From JAAXHH01 sp965248395 (lineage in GTDB: Bacteria; JAAXHH01): a stretch of 64,000 nucleotides of DNA. This document shows, in pieces, positions 1 through 8,077 of this stretch. The DNA lies in contig OZ252103.1 of assembly GCA_965248395.1 (NCBI GenBank), positions 992,001-1,056,000 of the forward strand. The letters are read 5' to 3'. The first letter of the stretch is position 1. Every line of letters begins with the position of its first letter. Below the pieces are notes generated by a model, which saw nothing but the letters and a program-made list of their open reading frames with translations, searched no databases and had not been told where the DNA came from. A program made the position numbers and the translations under genes.

Positions 1-1320
1 AACCGCGCCTTCGGTGAAGGACAGCCCACACTGCAGGTTCGGCGCGCGCTATTCACCGGGATGCGCAGCTTCCCGTGGCGGTACAACTTCGACCGGCGCG
101 GACACTGGCACCATGCCCCCGGTTGGCACAAGATCCCCCCGGAGCAGGACACGATCGCGGAAGTGCTGTTGGAGCGAGGGTATTTGACGGCCCTCATCGC
201 CGACACGTACCACATGTTCAAGCCTACCATGAACTTCGCCCGGGGTTTCGCTCACCTGGATGTCGTGCGAGGACAGGAATCGGACAATTGGAAAAGCGGC
301 GACCCCGGGTTGATCGAAGCGCAGCTCGCCCGGCACGTCCGGTCGCCGGTGGACTGGCCGGCACACGCGGGACTGGTTAACTACCTGCTCAACCAGCGCC
401 ACCGGAAGGAAAAGGACGACTACCAGTGCGCCCGGGTGTTCAACGCCGCCAGCGAGTGGCTCGCTGACAACCATTCGGTGGGACCATTCTTCCTGTGGGT
501 CGACAGTTTCGATCCCCACGAGCCGTGGGATCCGCCAGCGGAATATGCCGACCGATACTGCGAGCATGACGGCCTCGATTTCATCCAGCCCGGTCCCGCG
601 TACGCTGGTGACGGACCTTCGGAATTAGAACTCAGGCGCATCGAGGCGCTGTACCTGGGGGAAGTCACCCTCGTGGACGAGTACGTGGGCAGATTGCTCA
701 ATGCGGTGGCGGATCTGAACCTCCTCGATGAGACCATGATAGTGATCCTGTCGGACCACGGCACGCAGTTGCTGGACCAAGGGAAGTTCGGCAAGGGGGC
801 CGATGAACTTCATCCTTTCAATACCCAGCTCAACCTCATGGTGCGGGTACCCGGCGGACCGACGGACCTGGACGTGGATGCCTTCGTGCAGAACCACGAC
901 CTCATGCCCACCCTGCTCGGTCGGCTCGGGGTCCGGGCGGACTGGACGGACGGCGAGGACCTGTGGCCGCTGGTCACGGGCGAGCAGACTGCCGTCCGCG
1001 ACAGAATAGTAACCGGCTGGGCTTCGTTCGTCACTGGCAACGCCGTGGGTCGGGCCAGCGTTCGGGACGACCGTTGGAATTTCTGCACGTCGGTGGGTTA
1101 TGAGGATGAGGCCGGCGATGAGTTGTTCGACCTGGAGACCGATCCGGAAGAGCGGCGCAACGTGGCCGGTCTGCATCCGGAGATCGTCTCGGAGCGCCGC
1201 GGCGACGTGGAAGCCGTCATTGGCCAGCCCCTCCCTGGACAGATGCTGGAGGTATGCGATGAGGCCCCGGGACCCATGTCGCACTGGCTGGGTAAACTGC
1301 TGCAAAGGCGGCAGGGGTGA
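1..1320 (+). CDS. Sulfatase / alkaline phosphatase superfamily hydrolase, 5'-truncated by the window edge
   Basis: The reading frame is open from base 1 with no start codon before the conserved N-terminal core, so the gene begins outside the window; 439 residues are visible. The core TLQVRRALFTG (from base 28) aligns with the sulfatase signature CxPxR-x2-L-x-TG, but Thr stands where the formylglycine-forming Cys or Ser would be and Gln replaces Pro. Later family motifs are intact: VDSFDPHEPW near base 500 and the metal-binding SDHG followed by a K-rich GKFGKG stretch near bases 750-800. It is a metal-dependent hydrolase of the alkaline phosphatase fold. A Thr nucleophile is known in phosphodiesterases and NPP-type enzymes of this superfamily, so a phospho-ester substrate is as likely as a sulfate ester. 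No signal peptide can be judged because the N-terminus is missing. Confidence 0.85.
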   Translation, partial: NRAFGEGQPTLQVRRALFTGMRSFPWRYNFDRRGHWHHAPGWHKIPPEQDTIAEVLLERGYLTALIADTYHMFKPTMNFARGFAHLDVVRGQESDNWKSGDPGLIEAQLARHVRSPVDWPAHAGLVNYLLNQRHRKEKDDYQCARVFNAASEWLADNHSVGPFFLWVDSFDPHEPWDPPAEYADRYCEHDGLDFIQPGPAYAGDGPSELELRRIEALYLGEVTLVDEYVGRLLNAVADLNLLDETMIVILSDHGTQLLDQGKFGKGADELHPFNTQLNLMVRVPGGPTDLDVDAFVQNHDLMPTLLGRLGVRADWTDGEDLWPLVTGEQTAVRDRIVTGWASFVTGNAVGRASVRDDRWNFCTSVGYEDEAGDELFDLETDPEERRNVAGLHPEIVSERRGDVEAVIGQPLPGQMLEVCDEAPGPMSHWLGKLLQRRQG

Positions 1321-1377
1321 ATCGCGAGCGAGTGGAGCCAGTCGATAGGATGAGATCTGGAATGCGGATTCGTTTAG

Positions 1378-1397
1378 AGTTGTCCAATTGTACAACT
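1378..1397. promoter_or_regulatory. Near-perfect 20-bp palindrome, probable operator upstream of the SDR gene
   Basis: AGTTGT (1378-1383) and ACAACT (1392-1397) flank an AATT centre; 18 of 20 positions are symmetric. The half-site GAGTTGTC (1377-1384) recurs directly at 1402-1409, 25 bp downstream and just before the SDR start at 1430. The geometry fits a dimeric repressor such as a GntR-type protein, which is inference. Confidence 0.45.
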
Positions 1398-1429
1398 AAC
1401 AGAGTTGTCATGCGACAGGTAGAACCATC

Positions 1430-2212
1430 GTGCGGTTAGCACACAGGGCGGCCATCGTGACGGGCGCCGGGGACGGAATCGGCCGCGGGATCGCACTGGC
1501 CCTTGCCCGCGAAGGTGCTTCAGTGGCGGTGTGCGACATAAACACCGACACCGTGGCGGAGACCGGCCGCCAGGTCGCCGAGACCGGTCGGGCCGTTCTG
1601 GTAGAGTTCCTGGACATTACCGATCACGGCCGGGTCAGATCCTTCGTGGAGGATGCGGCGTCCCGGTTCGGGAGGATCGACATCCTGGTCAACAATGCCG
1701 CCATCATGCCGGTAGGACCGATCGAAGCCCAGGACGAACTGACCATGTCCCGCATCCTCTCCATCAACCTGCTGGCGCCGGTCGTCTTCAGCAAGTACTG
1801 CGTGTCGCACATGCGTGCGACGGGCGGTGGATCGATCATACACATGGCGAGCGTTACGGGCCACAACGGCCATCCGGGCGTGGCGGTTTACGGGGCGACG
1901 AAGGGCGGCCTGATCGCGCTGGCGCGGGGCCAGGCCATGGAACTCGCCGTGGACAACATCCGGGTCAACACGGTATCGCCCGGAACGGTCGATTCGCCCA
2001 TGCTGCACAACTTCGTCAGGGAACACGCCGATGACCCGGAAGCGGCGCTACGAGCTTTCGACCGGTTGCATCCCATCGGCAGGATTGCCACCATCGAAGA
2101 GGTGGCCAACGTGTTCGTATTCCTGGCGAGCGACGAATCCAGCGACATCACGGCGACGGACATCCGGTGCGACGGCGGATACGCGGTCCAGGGACGGCAG
2201 CCAAAGGAATAA
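1430..2212 (+). CDS. SDR family NAD(P)-dependent oxidoreductase
   Basis: A 260-residue classical short-chain dehydrogenase/reductase. It has the nucleotide-binding TGAGDGIG near residue 11, the structural NNAA near residue 87, a catalytic Ser in HMASV near residue 140, and the YGATK Tyr-Lys pair near residues 153-157. The C-terminal DGGYAV is typical of 3-oxoacyl-ACP reductase and sugar dehydrogenase subfamilies. The substrate cannot be assigned. The start is GTG at 1430; the nearby ATG at 1410 is out of frame. A sugar-phosphate isomerase-like gene follows 29 bp downstream, which suggests a carbohydrate or polyol oxidation role in one transcript. A palindromic operator-like site lies in the upstream region. 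Confidence 0.9.
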   Translation: MRLAHRAAIVTGAGDGIGRGIALALAREGASVAVCDINTDTVAETGRQVAETGRAVLVEFLDITDHGRVRSFVEDAASRFGRIDILVNNAAIMPVGPIEAQDELTMSRILSINLLAPVVFSKYCVSHMRATGGGSIIHMASVTGHNGHPGVAVYGATKGGLIALARGQAMELAVDNIRVNTVSPGTVDSPMLHNFVREHADDPEAALRAFDRLHPIGRIATIEEVANVFVFLASDESSDITATDIRCDGGYAVQGRQPKE

Positions 2213-2241
2213 GGGAAAAGTAGCAGCGGTAAGGAGATCAT

Positions 2242-3252
2242 ATGTCTGTAGGAGTTTGCGCCTATTCGTTCAATACGGGACACGATGCCTTTCAGCTCAT
2301 GGACATGGCCGTCGAACACGGCCTGGCCGGTGTCGAGTTTCCGCCGGACGACTGCCTGACGGATCTGACACCGTCCTCGTTGGAGGAAGTCCGCGCCCGC
2401 GCCGAAGCATGCGGGCTGTTCGTCGTGGCGGACGGCGGTCAGGTCGAACTCGAGATGCTTCGGCGTCTCATCCCTACGGCTTCCGGCCTGGGTGCCTCGA
2501 TATTGCGGGTGGTCATGAGCGGCGTGCTCGGCGGTGACCGGCGCCCGCTGTCGGGTCGGTGGGACGCCCATCTCGCGGCGTGCAGGGACATCCTGCGCGA
2601 GGCTTTGCCGGTGGCGGAGAAGCACGGCGTAACAATCGCGGTGGAAAACCACTCGGATGCCACGTCCCACGACATGCGTTGGCTGTGCGAAGAGTTGAAC
2701 AGCGAGTACATCGGCATCACGCTCGACGTGGGCAACGTACTGGCGGTCTGCGAAGAGCCCTTCGGATACACGGAGCGGCTTCTGCCCTTTCTGCGCCATA
2801 TCCACCTTAAAGACTATACCCTGCATCCTTCCGGCGAAGGATACCGCATCGCAAGGTGTCCGCTGGGAGGTGGCGTGGTGGACTACCGCAACCTGCTGCC
2901 CCTGATCGACGGATATCGTGGTCAGCGTGGTCAGCCTGGTCAGCCTGGCCAGTCTGGCAGGGATGGCGAGATCACGAAAACCATCGAACTGGGCGCCATC
3001 CATGCCCGGCACGTGCGCATGCTCATGGACGATTACTGGGCTGAATACCCCGAGCGGGACATTAAAGACCTGCTGCCGTTTCTGCAGTTGTACTGGACCC
3101 ACGTACGTCCCGGCGAGGAAGACTGGCGCACACCCCGGGAGAAGGACGAATCCATCGAGGTTTTGAAAGCATACGAGGCACGGCAGTTCGAAGAGAGCGT
3201 CGCTTACCTGAAAGAAATCGGGGCCGTCCCGAATTCCTCCGGAACATCATGA
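2242..3252 (+). CDS. Sugar phosphate isomerase/epimerase (xylose isomerase-like TIM barrel)
   Basis: A 336-residue AP-endonuclease-2/xylose-isomerase-like TIM barrel. Metal-ligand motifs typical of the family are visible: VENH near residue 134, TLDVGN near 159 and HLKD near 190. These proteins isomerise or epimerise sugars or inositol derivatives, or act on keto acids; the substrate is unknown. A strong ribosome binding site (AAGGAGAT) precedes the ATG. An unusual in-frame insert of Gly-Gln-Pro type repeats (about residues 226-242) lies between the HLKD segment and the last barrel helices. It is encoded by a 9-bp tandem repeat and is probably a flexible surface loop. The gene follows the SDR closely and is likely co-transcribed with it. 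Confidence 0.85.
   Translation: MSVGVCAYSFNTGHDAFQLMDMAVEHGLAGVEFPPDDCLTDLTPSSLEEVRARAEACGLFVVADGGQVELEMLRRLIPTASGLGASILRVVMSGVLGGDRRPLSGRWDAHLAACRDILREALPVAEKHGVTIAVENHSDATSHDMRWLCEELNSEYIGITLDVGNVLAVCEEPFGYTERLLPFLRHIHLKDYTLHPSGEGYRIARCPLGGGVVDYRNLLPLIDGYRGQRGQPGQPGQSGRDGEITKTIELGAIHARHVRMLMDDYWAEYPERDIKDLLPFLQLYWTHVRPGEEDWRTPREKDESIEVLKAYEARQFEESVAYLKEIGAVPNSSGTS
2919..2970 (+). repeat. 9-bp tandem repeat (unit TGGTCAGCC) inside the isomerase gene
   Basis: Five full units and one partial unit: TGGTCAGCG, TGGTCAGCC, TGGTCAGCC, TGGCCAGTC, TGGCAGGGA, TGGCGAG. The period is a multiple of three, so the reading frame is kept and a collagen-like Gly-Gln-X stretch is encoded. The same unit in the same reading phase occurs in rsmD at 26037-26129. 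Confidence 0.85.
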
Positions 3253-3321
3253 TCCAGGCGGGTCCGTCTGATGAGCTTTTCCTTACAGTCCAATAACTAC
3301 CTTGAAAAGAAGGCTGCAGAA

Positions 3322-4365
3322 ATGAAGATTGAATGCCTGGACCAGTCCGACATGCACGGATCCATCGGCTCGATACCCGACCAGGTGGAAGCGGCCTGGA
3401 CGGAAATGGCAGGACGCGCGTTCCCCGACTCGTGCCGTAACGTAAACCACGTCGTCGTGTCCGGGATGGGTGGATCGGCCCTGGGCGCCCACCTGATCCA
3501 GGATGTCTTCCGCGACGGGCTGCGCGTGCCGGTGACCGTGGTTTCCGATTACACGGCGCCCGCGTGGATCGACGAGCGGACGCTCATCGTGTTGTCCAGC
3601 TATTCCGGGGGCACGGAAGAAGTGATGGCCATGGCGGAATACGGTGCGTCACGGGGTATACCCATGATCGCGCTGACCACCGGGGGCGAACTGGAATCGT
3701 TTGCCGAGAGACAGGGGTTTCCGGCCGTGGTGTTCAGCAGCGAGTTGAACACCTGCGGTCAGCCCCGGATCGGCCTGGGTTACGCGGTGACCTACCTCCT
3801 GGGGATCTTCCGCCAACTGGGTTTCGTGGAGTTGGCGGGCACGGAGGTCTCCAGCGCCATCATGCTGCTTCGCGAGGCGAACCCGGTTTACGCGGACCCG
3901 GGGGAGGAGAATCCCGCTTTCGAACTGGCCAGGGCGACAAGGGGGAAGTCGGTAATGATCATGGCCTCCGAGCATCTCACCGCCAATGCCCATATCATGG
4001 CCAACCAGTGGAACGAGAACGCCAAGAACATGGCAGTCTGGTTTGCCATTCCCGAACTGAATCACCACCTGCTCGAAGGAATGACCCACCCCCGGGAAAA
4101 CCGGGACCGGCTTGCCGCCGTGCTTATACAGTCCGATCTGTACGATGCACGCAATAAGCGACGCCACGAGATTACCCGTACCCTGCTCGAGGAGCAGGGT
4201 ATCGCGTGTCCGGTCATATCGCCCAGGGGTGAAACGGCGCTCGAACAGGCTTTCGACCTGCTCTTGCTCGGCACCTATGCCAGTTTCTACCAGGCGGTCA
4301 TGAACGACACCGATCCGTCGCCCATCCCATGGGTCGATCAGTTCAAACGACTCATGGCCACATGA
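3322..4365 (+). CDS. Bifunctional phosphoglucose/phosphomannose isomerase (SIS domain)
   Basis: Interconverts glucose-6-P, fructose-6-P and mannose-6-P. The N-terminal SIS domain shows GMGGSALG and SSYSGGTEE. The C-terminal half has NTCGQPRIGLGY, then NENAKNMAVW and PELNHH, the catalytic region of the PGI/PMI family. I start at ATG 3322 (347 residues, the usual family length) because AAGAAGG lies 8 nt upstream. An in-frame ATG at 3271 would add 17 residues but has no good ribosome binding site. It supplies sugar phosphates for glycolysis or surface polysaccharides and lies between a sugar isomerase and a lipid-type reductase on the same strand. The Cys in the NTCGQPR segment is an individual peculiarity. 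Confidence 0.85.
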   Translation: MKIECLDQSDMHGSIGSIPDQVEAAWTEMAGRAFPDSCRNVNHVVVSGMGGSALGAHLIQDVFRDGLRVPVTVVSDYTAPAWIDERTLIVLSSYSGGTEEVMAMAEYGASRGIPMIALTTGGELESFAERQGFPAVVFSSELNTCGQPRIGLGYAVTYLLGIFRQLGFVELAGTEVSSAIMLLREANPVYADPGEENPAFELARATRGKSVMIMASEHLTANAHIMANQWNENAKNMAVWFAIPELNHHLLEGMTHPRENRDRLAAVLIQSDLYDARNKRRHEITRTLLEEQGIACPVISPRGETALEQAFDLLLLGTYASFYQAVMNDTDPSPIPWVDQFKRLMAT

Positions 4366-4423
4366 GACACCACCCGCCGAGATGACCGCCCCGTCCCCGG
4401 GGTGCATCGAAAGACGGTTCGGT

Positions 4424-7400
4424 ATGAGTGAAATTGTCACATACCTGCGGGGAAAGACGCTGTTGATCACCGGCGCCACGGGATTCCTCGCGAAAGCGGT
4501 CGTGGAAAAGATCCTTCGGTGCGCGCCCGAAGTCGGCCGCATATACCTGGTCGTTCGGTCCCGCCGCAAGAAGGACGGCACCACCCTGTCGGCGCAGGAC
4601 CGCGTGGAGGACGAGATACTCCAGTCCGCGGCGTTCTCCCGCCTGCGTGAAATCCACGGCGATCGCTTCACGACGGTCATGGGTGAGAAAATCCACGCCA
4701 TCGAGGGCGATCTGACCCACGATCATCTCGGGTTGGAACCGGAGCTGTACCATCGGCTCGCCGGGGAAGTAGATGTCGTCCTGACCTGCGCCGCTTCCGT
4801 CACTTTCGACGAAGAAATCGACGCTGCCCTCCAGCTCAACACCCTGGGCGCCCGCCGCATGCTGGAATTCGCAAAAGCGTGCAGAGACACCATACTCGTC
4901 CACGTTTCGACGGCCTACGTCAATGGCCAGATCAAGGGACGCATCCCGGAAGTCCCGCCCCGTCCTGACTGGTCCATGGCCGAGGAGATGGGGCGCAGCG
5001 ACGGGTCTTTCGACTTGGAAAAGGAAACGCGGGATATCCTCGCGAAGGCCGATGAAATACATGATGAATCCCGGTCTATCTCCCGGCTGGAGCAGTTCCG
5101 CAAGATGGCCCTTCAGCAGAACGCGCGTCCCACCCCGCGCTGGCTCGACGCCCAGATGGAGACCTGCCGCAAGAGATGGCTGAAGGAACGGCTCATCGAA
5201 GAAGGCATGCGCCGCGGGCAACGATGGGGATGGCACGACAGCTATACCCTGACGAAGGCCATGGGCGAGCAGCTGATCGTCAAGCATCGCGGCGACCTGC
5301 CCACGACCATCATCCGGCCATCCATCGTGGAAAGCGGACTGGAAGAACCGGAGCCGGGATGGATTGAAGGGCTCAAGGTGGCCGATCCGCTGATCGACGC
5401 GCTGAGCAAGGGGCGATTGCCGGATTTCCCCGGCCAGATGGACATGATCGTGGATATCATCCCGGTCGACATCGTGGTAAACACCACCCTGGCGGCCATG
5501 GCGCGCACCGACCGGGAGGGCGGAGTCAGGGTGTACCACGTTTCTACGGGCGACCGGAACCCGATCCTCTTCCACCAGGCTTTCGAACTTTCCTATGACT
5601 ATTTTCAGAAGAATCCCCGCCGTAACCGGAACAACGAACCCATACCTGTCCAGCGCTGGACATACCCGACCCTCGCCCGGTTCCGGCGCCGGTACAACCT
5701 GCGCTACATATATCCCCTGAACGCCGCGCTCTGGGTATTCAACCGCTTCAACCGGATTACCCTGCTGAACAACTGGAAGCGCAGGATCACCGTGTTGAAA
5801 TCGGCGATTTCCCGCATGTTGTACTATGCTTCGATCTACAGTCCCTATACGTCCCTTGAATGCACCTTCGAGACCGACAGGACGGTCGCGTTGCACGAGA
5901 GTCTCGATCCGGAGGACCGGCTGCTGTTCAACGGCGACGTCTCCAGGATCCACTGGAAGACGTATTTCCAGGATATCCATATCCCCGGTCTGAAACGCCA
6001 CGTGTTGAAGACCGGTGAGCCGAAGCCCTCGATCACGGAAGAGGAGGAAGTCGCGGAGCGGTCCGGGTTCGCCCAGTCGGAGGAGGACGCCCTGCCCCAT
6101 CTCGACACGTTGACGGACATTCTGGCGAAGAGCGCTGATATGTACGGGGACAAGACCGCGTTGCAGATGGTGCGCGGGGATGACTGGGTCCGCTATTCCT
6201 ACAAGGACGTGTTCGACCTGGCCGGTCACATCGGATGGCAGTGGCGATCCAGCGGTCTGCATCCGGGGGACCGCGTGTTGCTCTTCTCGGAGAACAAGCC
6301 CGAATGGGGTATCGCCTTTTTCGCCGGGATGGTAGCCGGAGCGGTGCTCGTTCCCGTAGACCGGAGGTCGACGGCCCAGGAAGTGTGGCGCATTGCCCGG
6401 TTCACCGGGTCGAGCGCGATCCTGTGTTCGGAAAGCGGTCACGAATTGCTCAAGGCTTCCGAGGCGCCTGGCCACGCCGCAGTATGCTGGAATATCGACA
6501 ACTACGGTCTTCCATTCGACGCCCCGCGCCTGTCGTCGTCATCCGTCACTTCAATCGAGGAGCCGCCGGCATGGGCGCCGGTAGAACCCGATTCGCCGGC
6601 CGCCATCATGTTTACCCGGGGCATGGCGGCGGAATCCCACGGCGTGGTGCTGTCCCATCGGAATATCGTTTCGAACCTGCTGTCCCTCGCCGAGATCCTG
6701 CGCGCCTACCGAACCGACCATTTCCTGTCCCTGCTGCCGATGAGCCAGGCCCTGGAGTTCACCGGTGGATTCCTCATGCCGTTTTACGCGGGAGCGACCA
6801 TTACATATACCACGTCGGTAAGGCCTCGATCCCTGGTTACCCTGATGGATGAAACCGAAGTCAACTGCCTGATCGCGGCGCCCCGGATATTCCGGTTGTT
6901 GCACCGATCCTTGCTGCGCGCGGTCGAAGAACTGGACCAGCGAGTCGTATCCCGCATTCGGCTGCTGGTCAGCGGAGGCGGCACACTCGATTCGGATCTA
7001 TACCTCGCCTACCGGGATATTGGCCTCACGATACACGAAGGTTACGGACTCACGGAAGCGGCGCCGGTCGTGGCCGTAAACCCCATGGACCGAACCAAGC
7101 CGTCTTCCGTTGGCGTATCCCTCCCGGGGGTTGACGTGAAAATCGACGACCCCGATGAAGAAGGAAAAGGCGAGATCGTCGTGCGCGGGACGAACGTCAT
7201 GCAGGGGTACTACAAGAACCGGGCGGCGACGGAGAAAAGACTCCGAGACGGGTGGCTCCACACGGGGGACCTCGGGTATATCGACCGGGACGGCTACCTG
7301 TATATCGCGGACCGCCTGGACCGCGTGGACCGTCTGGACCGCATTCGCAGGTCCCCGTCGGCAGCATCGACCGTAAGACCGGAGGAACGGACTGGGAACG

Positions 7401-8077
7401 GACGGACCCGGACCACCACCGCCTTCTTCGACGTGGACGGCACCATCATAGACGCCACCGTCGTACACTATTACGCCTGGTACAGGACCTGGGGCTATTC
7501 CGGACTGAGGCGCCGGCTTTGGGCGATGGGTTTTCTGCCGAAGATCCTCTATTTCATCGTGCTGGACAAGATCAGCAGAAGCCGTTTTATCCGGGTGTTT
7601 TATCAACAGTACCGTGGTTTCGAGCGCGGAGACTGCGTGTCCCGGAGCGAACAGCTTTTCGATGAGGTAATGCGCCCGCGTATGTACCCCGGGGCAGTCG
7701 AACGAATACGGGAGCATCAGCAAAGAGGCGAGCGCGTGGTCCTGGTCACCGGATCCCTTGATTTTATCATGGAACCCCTCGCGGAGTACACTAAGGCGGA
7801 CGATCTCATCGCCCTGGCCATGAAGGAGAAAGATGGCCGGTTGACTGGTGAGACGGAAGGGCCGCCGATCGGCGACGAGGAGAAGGCCCGTATCGTCAGG
7901 GTCTACGCCGAACGACGCGGAATTGACCTGGACCGGAGTTATGCCTATGCCGACAGCAGTTCAGACCAGCCCATGCTGAGCGTGGTGGGACACGCCGTCG
8001 CGGTGAATCCGGGCGGGAAACTGAAAAAGGCCGCGGAGGCAGGCGGCTGGGAAGTCGTTCGCTGGACCCTTGTATGA
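4424..8077 (+). CDS. Three-part fusion: fatty acyl-CoA reductase-like SDR, AMP-ligase-like domain, HAD-IB phosphatase
   Basis: A 1217-residue protein. Residues 1-400 are an extended SDR of the fatty-acyl-CoA reductase (FAR) type: TGATGFLAKAV, GDLTHDHLGL, VHVSTAYVNG and the catalytic YTLTK. Residues 400-555 match the FAR C-terminal region. Residues 560-962 are an acyl-CoA-synthetase-like domain that keeps YGLTE and DGWLHTGD but has a decayed P-loop (FTRGMAAESHG instead of TSGTTGxPKG). It stops at IADR, so the C-terminal ligase subdomain with its catalytic Lys is absent. A 9-bp repeat (DRLDRVDRLDR) sits at that break. Residues 1000-1217 are a HAD-IB hydrolase with FFDVDGT, LVTGS, EEKARIV and YADSSSDQPML. 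It probably handles acyl chains and phosphoester lipids. The start at ATG 4424 matches family N-termini; ATG 4382 is an in-frame alternative. The gene overlaps the next one by ATGA. Confidence 0.85.
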   Translation: MSEIVTYLRGKTLLITGATGFLAKAVVEKILRCAPEVGRIYLVVRSRRKKDGTTLSAQDRVEDEILQSAAFSRLREIHGDRFTTVMGEKIHAIEGDLTHDHLGLEPELYHRLAGEVDVVLTCAASVTFDEEIDAALQLNTLGARRMLEFAKACRDTILVHVSTAYVNGQIKGRIPEVPPRPDWSMAEEMGRSDGSFDLEKETRDILAKADEIHDESRSISRLEQFRKMALQQNARPTPRWLDAQMETCRKRWLKERLIEEGMRRGQRWGWHDSYTLTKAMGEQLIVKHRGDLPTTIIRPSIVESGLEEPEPGWIEGLKVADPLIDALSKGRLPDFPGQMDMIVDIIPVDIVVNTTLAAMARTDREGGVRVYHVSTGDRNPILFHQAFELSYDYFQKNPRRNRNNEPIPVQRWTYPTLARFRRRYNLRYIYPLNAALWVFNRFNRITLLNNWKRRITVLKSAISRMLYYASIYSPYTSLECTFETDRTVALHESLDPEDRLLFNGDVSRIHWKTYFQDIHIPGLKRHVLKTGEPKPSITEEEEVAERSGFAQSEEDALPHLDTLTDILAKSADMYGDKTALQMVRGDDWVRYSYKDVFDLAGHIGWQWRSSGLHPGDRVLLFSENKPEWGIAFFAGMVAGAVLVPVDRRSTAQEVWRIARFTGSSAILCSESGHELLKASEAPGHAAVCWNIDNYGLPFDAPRLSSSSVTSIEEPPAWAPVEPDSPAAIMFTRGMAAESHGVVLSHRNIVSNLLSLAEILRAYRTDHFLSLLPMSQALEFTGGFLMPFYAGATITYTTSVRPRSLVTLMDETEVNCLIAAPRIFRLLHRSLLRAVEELDQRVVSRIRLLVSGGGTLDSDLYLAYRDIGLTIHEGYGLTEAAPVVAVNPMDRTKPSSVGVSLPGVDVKIDDPDEEGKGEIVVRGTNVMQGYYKNRAATEKRLRDGWLHTGDLGYIDRDGYLYIADRLDRVDRLDRIRRSPSAASTVRPEERTGNGRTRTTTAFFDVDGTIIDATVVHYYAWYRTWGYSGLRRRLWAMGFLPKILYFIVLDKISRSRFIRVFYQQYRGFERGDCVSRSEQLFDEVMRPRMYPGAVERIREHQQRGERVVLVTGSLDFIMEPLAEYTKADDLIALAMKEKDGRLTGETEGPPIGDEEKARIVRVYAERRGIDLDRSYAYADSSSDQPMLSVVGHAVAVNPGGKLKKAAEAGGWEVVRWTLV
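7310..7345 (+). repeat. 9-bp tandem repeat (unit GACCGCCTG) at a domain junction
   Basis: Four units: GACCGCCTG, GACCGCGTG, GACCGTCTG, GACCGCATT. They encode a DRL/DRV pattern exactly where an acyl-CoA synthetase would continue into its hinge and C-terminal subdomain. Read on the opposite strand the units are GGTCCAGGC-like, the same core as the repeat at 12163-12198. Confidence 0.8.

Noticed and set aside
4352..6475. A 707-codon open frame antisense to the acyl-reductase fusion
   Set aside because: It lies opposite clearly conserved catalytic motifs and has no ribosome binding site or family match.
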